From Cellulosimicrobium sp. CUA-896 (GTDB lineage Bacteria; Actinomycetota; Actinomycetes; Actinomycetales; Cellulomonadaceae), in assembly GCF_001942335.1 (NCBI RefSeq), contig NZ_MKKH01000006.1:1-64000 (forward strand): a stretch of 64,000 nucleotides of DNA. Direction: 5' to 3'. Under the pieces are notes generated by a model. That model ran no database searches. It worked only from the letters and a program-made list of their open reading frames with translations, and had not been told where the DNA came from. This document shows, piece after piece, positions 59,659 to 64,000 of the stretch (within the stretch, counting starts at the first letter, position 1; each line of letters starts with the position of its first letter). The position numbers and the translations under genes are program-made.

Positions 59659-60363
59659 TCAGAGCTGACGCCGCACGCCCGCCTCGCGGGCCAGCCCTCT
59701 GAGCGCGCTGTCGAGGTCGCCGGTGTCGGCGTCCTGCCCGGACCCGCGGCGCAGCACGGGCAGCACGGGCGTGCCCGCCCCTTCCAGCTCGAGCGCGAGC
59801 GCCGCGTAGAGCGCCGCGACGGCCAGGGTCAGCCCGACGACGCCTGCCGCCGTGAGCCACCCCGGGGCCCCCGTGATCTCGGCGACGCCGGTGACGGCGA
59901 ACCGCAGCGCGGTCAGTCCCATGACGCCCGCCGCGACGAGCTTGCCGGTCGAGGCCGCCGCCGCGGGCACGAGCATCACCGCCGCCGAGGCGACGAGCAG
60001 GACGCCGAGGCCGGGGCTCGACGCCCCCGGGGGCGTGACGAGCGTCGCGGTTCCCGCCGCCGCCCAGGTCCCCGCCAGGATCGCCGTGCCCGTCCCGGCG
60101 ACCGGGTCCCGGGCCAGGAACCCGTACACCGCCGCGAGGAGCTGCGCCGGGACGGTGATGGCGAGCACCCCGAGCGCCACGACCCGTCCCTCGGACGGCG
60201 GCAGCCACCCGAGCTGGAGCGCGGCGAAGGCGGTCGTGGCCACGGCCAGTCCGAGGAACCCGAGCGGCAGCGGGCTGCCGATCGGGCGCACGACGATGCG
60301 CGTGACGTCGGTCGGTGCGGCGGAGCTCGCCGCGGGGGTGCTCGAGGTGTCGTTGTGCGTCAT
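59659..60363 (-). CDS. Six-helix membrane protein, possibly GPR1/FUN34/YaaH-like
   Basis: Intact, 234 residues, GGAGAGG upstream of the ATG. After a disordered Thr/Ser/Ala start, VRPIGSPLPLGFLGLAVATT and ALQLGWLPPSEGRVVALGVL recall the NPAPLG motif of acetate/ammonium-linked GPR1/FUN34/YaaH transporters, but the match is imperfect. About six helices and a hydrophilic C-tail. The gene diverges from the 2-oxo acid dehydrogenase operon across 290 bases with palindromes. Confidence 0.55.
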   Translation of the reverse strand: MTHNDTSSTPAASSAAPTDVTRIVVRPIGSPLPLGFLGLAVATTAFAALQLGWLPPSEGRVVALGVLAITVPAQLLAAVYGFLARDPVAGTGTAILAGTWAAAGTATLVTPPGASSPGLGVLLVASAAVMLVPAAAASTGKLVAAGVMGLTALRFAVTGVAEITGAPGWLTAAGVVGLTLAVAALYAALALELEGAGTPVLPVLRRGSGQDADTGDLDSALRGLAREAGVRRQL

Positions 60364-60471
60364 CGTCCTCTCCGGTCCCGGGTGCTCGTCGGCCGACGAG
60401 GCCTCTCCACGCAACGACGGCGGGCCGGACCTCGCAAGCGCCCGGTGCGGCGCGCGAGACGAAGCCACGCG

Positions 60472-60488
60472 TTGGAGGTTCCCTCCAA
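60472..60488. promoter_or_regulatory. Inverted repeat TTGGAGG-n3-CCTCCAA
   Basis: Perfect 7-bp arms with a 3-base spacer, 109 bases upstream of the membrane-protein start and about 170 bases before the dehydrogenase operon. Candidate operator; regulator unknown. Confidence 0.5.
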
Positions 60489-60538
60489 AGCGTCGCGGGG
60501 GACGTTGGTCGAGACGCCGGGGGCTCTCCCTACGGACT

Positions 60539-60564
60539 CGTAGCCTACGCTTGCGTAGGCTACG
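60539..60564. promoter_or_regulatory. Strong palindrome upstream of the 2-oxo acid dehydrogenase operon
   Basis: Perfect 12-bp arms (60539-60550 and 60553-60564) with a 2-base spacer, flanked symmetrically by CCTACG and CGTAGG, so the motif CGTAG / CTACG recurs four times in 45 bases. It ends 92 bases before the GTG of E1alpha. The layout fits cooperative binding of a TetR- or GntR-type dimer. Confidence 0.65.
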
Positions 60565-60655
60565 GAGACGTAGGTTCCGACGGCGCCCGCTCACCCGGGC
60601 GCACCTGCCCCCGAGCGGCTCGGCGCCCTGCCGGGCCGTACCGAAGGAGAATCGC

Positions 60656-61852
60656 GTGACGGACCACGAGGCGAGAGAACCTGCCCGGGACGCAGCGAGC
60701 ACGCCCCCGGACCTCCCGGACGTGACCGGGGGGCCCGACGACGCCCCCCTCCTCCAGCTCGTGACCCCGGCGGGGGCGCGGGTGACCACGCCCGAGACCG
60801 ACGCCTACCGCGACCGCGTCGCCCACCTCGACGCCGCGGCCCTGCGCGGCCTGTGGCGCGACATGGTGCTCACGCGTCGCTTCGACGACGAGGCGACCTC
60901 GTTGCAGCGCCAGGGCGAGCTCGGGCTCTACGCCCAGGCGAAGGGCCAGGAGGCCGCGCAGATCGGTTCCGGCCGCGCCCTCGCCGCGCAGGACTACGTC
61001 TTCCCGTCCTACCGCGAGCACGGCATCTCCCACGTGCGCGGCATCGACCCGACGGCACGCCTGCGGCTGTTCCGCGGCGTCGACCACGGCGGGTGGGACC
61101 CCACGGAGCACAACGTGCACCTGTACACGCTCGTCATCGGCTCCCACGCGCTGCACGCCACGGGCTACGCGATGGGCCTCCAGCGCGACGGTCTCGTCGG
61201 CACGGGCGACGCGGCGCGCGACACCGCCGTCGTCACGTACTTCGGGGACGGCGCGACGTCGCAGGGCGACGTCAACGAGGCGTTGGTGTTCGCCGCGGTG
61301 AACAACGCGCCGGTGGTGTTCTTCTGCCAGAACAACCAGTGGGCGATCTCCGAGCCCACGACGAAGCAGACGCGCGTGCCGCTGTACCGCCGCGGCGGCG
61401 GGTTCGGCATCCCGAGCGTGCGCGTCGACGGCAACGACGTGCTCGCGTGCTACGCCGTGACGGCCGAGGCCCTGGAGCGCGCCCGCTCCGGCGGCGGCCC
61501 CACGTTCGTCGAGGCGTTCACGTACCGCATGGGTGCGCACACGACGTCGGACGACCCGACGAAGTACCGCTCGCGCGCCCAGGAGGAGTACTGGCTCCGG
61601 CGCGACCCGATCGACCGGCTCGAGGCGCTGCTGCGCGCGGAGGACGCGTGGGACGACGCGTTCGCCGCCGACGTCGAGGCCGAGGCCGAGGCGCTGGGCG
61701 AGCGGCTGCGCACGGAGGTCCGCGCGCTGGCCGCCCCCGCCGGTGCCAGCATGTTCGAGCACGTCTACGCGACGCCGCACTCCGTCGTCGAGCGCGAGAG
61801 CGCGTGGTTCGCCGAGTACGAGCAGTCGTTCGCCGAGGAGGCCGCACGATGA
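60656..61852 (+). CDS. 2-oxo acid dehydrogenase E1 alpha subunit
   Basis: Intact, 398 residues, GTG start with GAAGGAGA upstream. Thiamine-diphosphate-dependent E1alpha of the branched-chain / pyruvate type: RRFDDEATSLQRQGELGLYA, QEAAQIGSGRALAAQDYVFP, SYREHGISHVRG, TPP/Mg motif GDGATSQGDVNEALVFAAVN then NQWAISEPT, and the phosphorylation-loop region YRMGAHTTSDDPTKYRS. It decarboxylates a 2-oxo acid together with E1beta. Four-base overlap with the next gene. Branched-chain substrate favoured over pyruvate, but not settled. Confidence 0.92.
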   Translation: MTDHEAREPARDAASTPPDLPDVTGGPDDAPLLQLVTPAGARVTTPETDAYRDRVAHLDAAALRGLWRDMVLTRRFDDEATSLQRQGELGLYAQAKGQEAAQIGSGRALAAQDYVFPSYREHGISHVRGIDPTARLRLFRGVDHGGWDPTEHNVHLYTLVIGSHALHATGYAMGLQRDGLVGTGDAARDTAVVTYFGDGATSQGDVNEALVFAAVNNAPVVFFCQNNQWAISEPTTKQTRVPLYRRGGGFGIPSVRVDGNDVLACYAVTAEALERARSGGGPTFVEAFTYRMGAHTTSDDPTKYRSRAQEEYWLRRDPIDRLEALLRAEDAWDDAFAADVEAEAEALGERLRTEVRALAAPAGASMFEHVYATPHSVVERESAWFAEYEQSFAEEAAR

Positions 61853-62847
61853 CCACGGGCACCACGAAGACCCTCACGCTCGCGCGGGCGATCAACGAGG
61901 GCCTGCGCCGCTCGCTCGAGAACGACCCGAAGGTCCTGCTCATGGGCGAGGACATCGGCCCGCTCGGCGGCGTCTTCCGCGTGACGGACGGGCTGCAGAA
62001 GGACTTCGGCGAGGACCGCGTCGTCGACACCCCCCTCGCGGAGTCCGGCATCCTCGGCACCGCGATCGGCCTCGCGCTGCGCGGGTACCGGCCGGTCTGC
62101 GAGATCCAGTTCGACGGGTTCGTCTTCCCCGCGTACGACCAGATCACGACGCAGCTCGCGAAGATGGGCTACCGCTCGGGCGGGCGCCTGCAGGTCCCCG
62201 TCGTCGTGCGCATCCCCTACGGCGGCGGGATCGGCGCGGTCGAGCACCACAGCGAGAGCCCCGAGGCGCTGTTCGCGCACACGGCCGGGCTGCGCGTCGT
62301 CTCGCCGTCCACGCCGCAGGACGCGTTCACGATGATCCAGGAGGCGATCGCCTCGCCGGACCCCGTGCTGTTCTTCGAGCCGAAGGGCCGCTACTGGGAG
62401 AAGGGCGAGGTCGACCTCGGCGGGCGCGGCGAGGGCGCGACCGTGCTCGACCGCGCGCGCGTGGTGCGCGCCGGCACCGACCTCACGCTCGTCGCGTACG
62501 GGCCGACGGTCGCGACGGCCCTGCGCGCCGCCGAGACCGCCGCGCAGGAGGGCCGCAGCGTCGAGGTCGTCGACCTGCGCGCGATCTCCCCGCTCGACAC
62601 CGCGACGGTCGTCGAGTCCGTCCGGCGCACGGGACGCTGCGTCGTCGTGCACGAGGCGCCCACCTACCTCGGCTCGGGCGCCGAGGTCGCGGCGCGCGTG
62701 ACCGAGGAGTGCTTCTACGCGCTCGAGGCGCCGGTGCTGCGCGTCGGCGGGTTCCACACGCCGTACCCGGTCGCGAAGATCGAGCACGACTACCTGCCGA
62801 GCCTCGACCGCGTCCTCGACGCCGTCGACCGCGCGTTCGCGTACTGA
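61849..62847 (+). CDS. 2-oxo acid dehydrogenase E1 beta subunit
   Basis: Intact, 332 residues. Transketolase-like: LTLARAINEGLRRSLENDPK, VLLMGEDIGPLGGVFRVTDG, VDTPLAESGILGTAIGLALR, EIQFDGFVFPAYDQITTQLA, VRIPYGGGIGAVEHHSESPE, FFEPKGRYW and a C-terminal domain with EVVDLRAISPLDTATVVESV and PYPVAKIEHDYLP. It forms the alpha2-beta2 E1 with the preceding product and overlaps its stop (ATGA). Confidence 0.94.
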   Translation: MTTGTTKTLTLARAINEGLRRSLENDPKVLLMGEDIGPLGGVFRVTDGLQKDFGEDRVVDTPLAESGILGTAIGLALRGYRPVCEIQFDGFVFPAYDQITTQLAKMGYRSGGRLQVPVVVRIPYGGGIGAVEHHSESPEALFAHTAGLRVVSPSTPQDAFTMIQEAIASPDPVLFFEPKGRYWEKGEVDLGGRGEGATVLDRARVVRAGTDLTLVAYGPTVATALRAAETAAQEGRSVEVVDLRAISPLDTATVVESVRRTGRCVVVHEAPTYLGSGAEVAARVTEECFYALEAPVLRVGGFHTPYPVAKIEHDYLPSLDRVLDAVDRAFAY

Positions 62848-62874
62848 CGCACCCGAAGACCAGGAGGACCAGCA

Positions 62875-64000
62875 GTGCCGACGTACGAGCAGTTCAAGCT
62901 CCCCGACGCGGGCGAGGGGCTCACCGAGGCCGAGATCGTGCACTGGCACGTGGCCGTGGGCGACCGCGTCACCGTGAACCAGACGATCGTCGAGATCGAG
63001 ACGGCGAAGTCGCTCGTCGACCTGCCGTCGCCGTTCACCGGCGTGGTGAGCGAGATCCTCGTGGACGAGGGGGTGACGGTCGAGGTGGGGGTGCCCATCG
63101 TCGTCGTCGACACCGACCCGGACGGGACGGCGCCGGCCCCCGCGGTCCCGGGCGCGTCCGTGCCCGACGGCGCCGACGAGCCGGCCGGGGCGGGCACGAC
63201 GGAGACCGAGCCCGCCGCCGCGGACGCCTCGAGTGGCTCCGGCTCGGTGCTCGTCGGCTACGGCACGGTCGAGCCCGGCAGCACGTGCCGTCGCCGCCGC
63301 GGCGCACCTGCGCCGGCCCCGGCCGCCGCGAGCCCGCACCCGCGCCCGCGCCTGCCCCCGCACCCGCGCCTGCGGCGCCGACGGCTCCGGCCGCCACGCC
63401 CGTGGCGCTGCCCGTCCTCGCGAAGCCGCCCGTGCGCAAGCTCGCGAAGGACCTCGGCGTCGACCTCGCGAGCGTCGCGGGGACCGGCCCGGGCGGGATC
63501 GTCACGCGCGAGGACGTGCTCGCCCACCACGACCAGGCGAAGGCGCAGCCCCTCGCGACGTACGCCGACGACGACCAGCCCTGGCTCGCGACGGGCGCCG
63601 TCACGCCCGACGGCCGCCGCACGCGCGTCCCGGTGAAGTCGGTGCGCAAGCGCACCGCGGAGGCGATGGTCGCGAGCGCGTTCACGGCGCCGCACGTCAC
63701 GGTGTTCCACACCGTCGATGTCACGCGGACCATGAAGCTCGTGGCCACGCTGCGCGAGGACAAGGAGTTCGCGGACGTGCGCGTCACGCCGCTGCTCGTC
63801 GCCGCGAAGGCGCTGCTGCTCGCGATCCGCCGCCACCCCGAGGTCAACGCGAGCTGGGACGACGAGGCGCAGGAGATCGTCTACAAGCACTACGTGAACC
63901 TTGGGATCGCCGCCGCGACCCCGCGCGGCCTCGTCGTGCCCAACATCAAGGACGCGCACCGGCTCGACCTGCACGGGCTCGCGGCGGGCATCGCCGACCT
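62875..64000 (+). CDS. 2-oxo acid dehydrogenase E2 (dihydrolipoyl acyltransferase), partial, frameshifted
   Basis: At least 375 residues; the window ends within it. GTG start behind AGGAGGACC. Lipoyl domain [20 protein letters not shown] with lipoyl-Lys in [16 protein letters not shown]; a Pro/Ala/Thr linker in which the frame changes at about 63290; peripheral subunit-binding domain [20 protein letters not shown]...IVTREDV; and the start of the catalytic domain ([35 protein letters not shown]). The catalytic His motif lies beyond the edge. It transfers the acyl group to CoA. Confidence 0.92.

Overview
This window is a very GC-rich (about 70-75 %) chromosomal segment from an actinobacterium. 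CsoR-type copper control, GAF/ANTAR-like and PadR regulators, GlnR-type promoter boxes, GTG starts, 4-bp ATGA/GTGA overlaps and leaderless promoters all point there. The gene content fits Micrococcales (Cellulomonadaceae / Promicromonosporaceae-like), but the genus cannot be fixed from sequence alone. There is no rRNA, tRNA, CRISPR array, insertion sequence or prophage. A major caveat applies throughout: roughly 30 single-base frameshifts are spread over about half of the genes, including conserved single-copy ones (hemB, hemC, hemD, purB, hisC, lipoyl E2). They look like homopolymer-length sequencing errors, so I annotate interrupted genes as single CDSs and give the approximate break points.

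Layout. 0.3-7.2 kb: an HdeD-like membrane protein, then a complete peptide/nickel-type ABC importer (lipoprotein, two permeases, and one DppD-DppF fused ATPase). 7.2-18.7 kb: small lipoproteins and membrane proteins, YnfA, a GAF protein, a CPBP protease, an SPFH/RHH operon with its own palindromic operator, a cation/proton antiporter, and an operon of membrane protein, winged-helix regulator and ABC exporter. 17.8-30.5 kb: the most interesting region. It holds an SDR, an IclR regulator and a long run of genes for an ABC importer, two NodB-fold (PuuE-like) hydrolases, a nitrilase-family amidohydrolase, an MFS carrier, an NMT1-like binding protein, an Old-Yellow-Enzyme reductase and an amidase. 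Both promoters of this block carry sequences matching the GlnR box of actinobacteria.

30.6-34.9 kb: a copper island (copA, copZ, csoR) with a clear CsoR operator. 35-36.8 kb: DUF2330 and HdeD membrane proteins. 36.9-46.9 kb: haem synthesis, with hemL-hemB-hemD-hemC and hemY-hemE on the minus strand and hemA diverging, followed by a Ppx/GppA phosphatase. 46.9-53.7 kb: a CaiB-like CoA transferase, a NUDIX hydrolase, an arylsulfotransferase-like lipoprotein, a PadR/membrane protein pair and purB. 53.9-58.5 kb: a WXG-like small protein overlapping a large alpha/beta-hydrolase gene, a YvlD-like membrane protein and a secreted alpha/beta-hydrolase. 58.6-64 kb: hisC and the E1alpha-E1beta-E2 genes of a branched-chain/pyruvate-type 2-oxo acid dehydrogenase, the last cut by the window edge.

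How they work together. The 19.7-30.5 kb block reads as an import-reduce-hydrolyse route that would release ammonia from a cyclic amide or imide, switched on under nitrogen limitation. This is inference; the substrate is unknown. A dispersed palindromic repeat (core GGTGTCGTT...AACGACACC) sits in at least three, perhaps four, intergenic regions.
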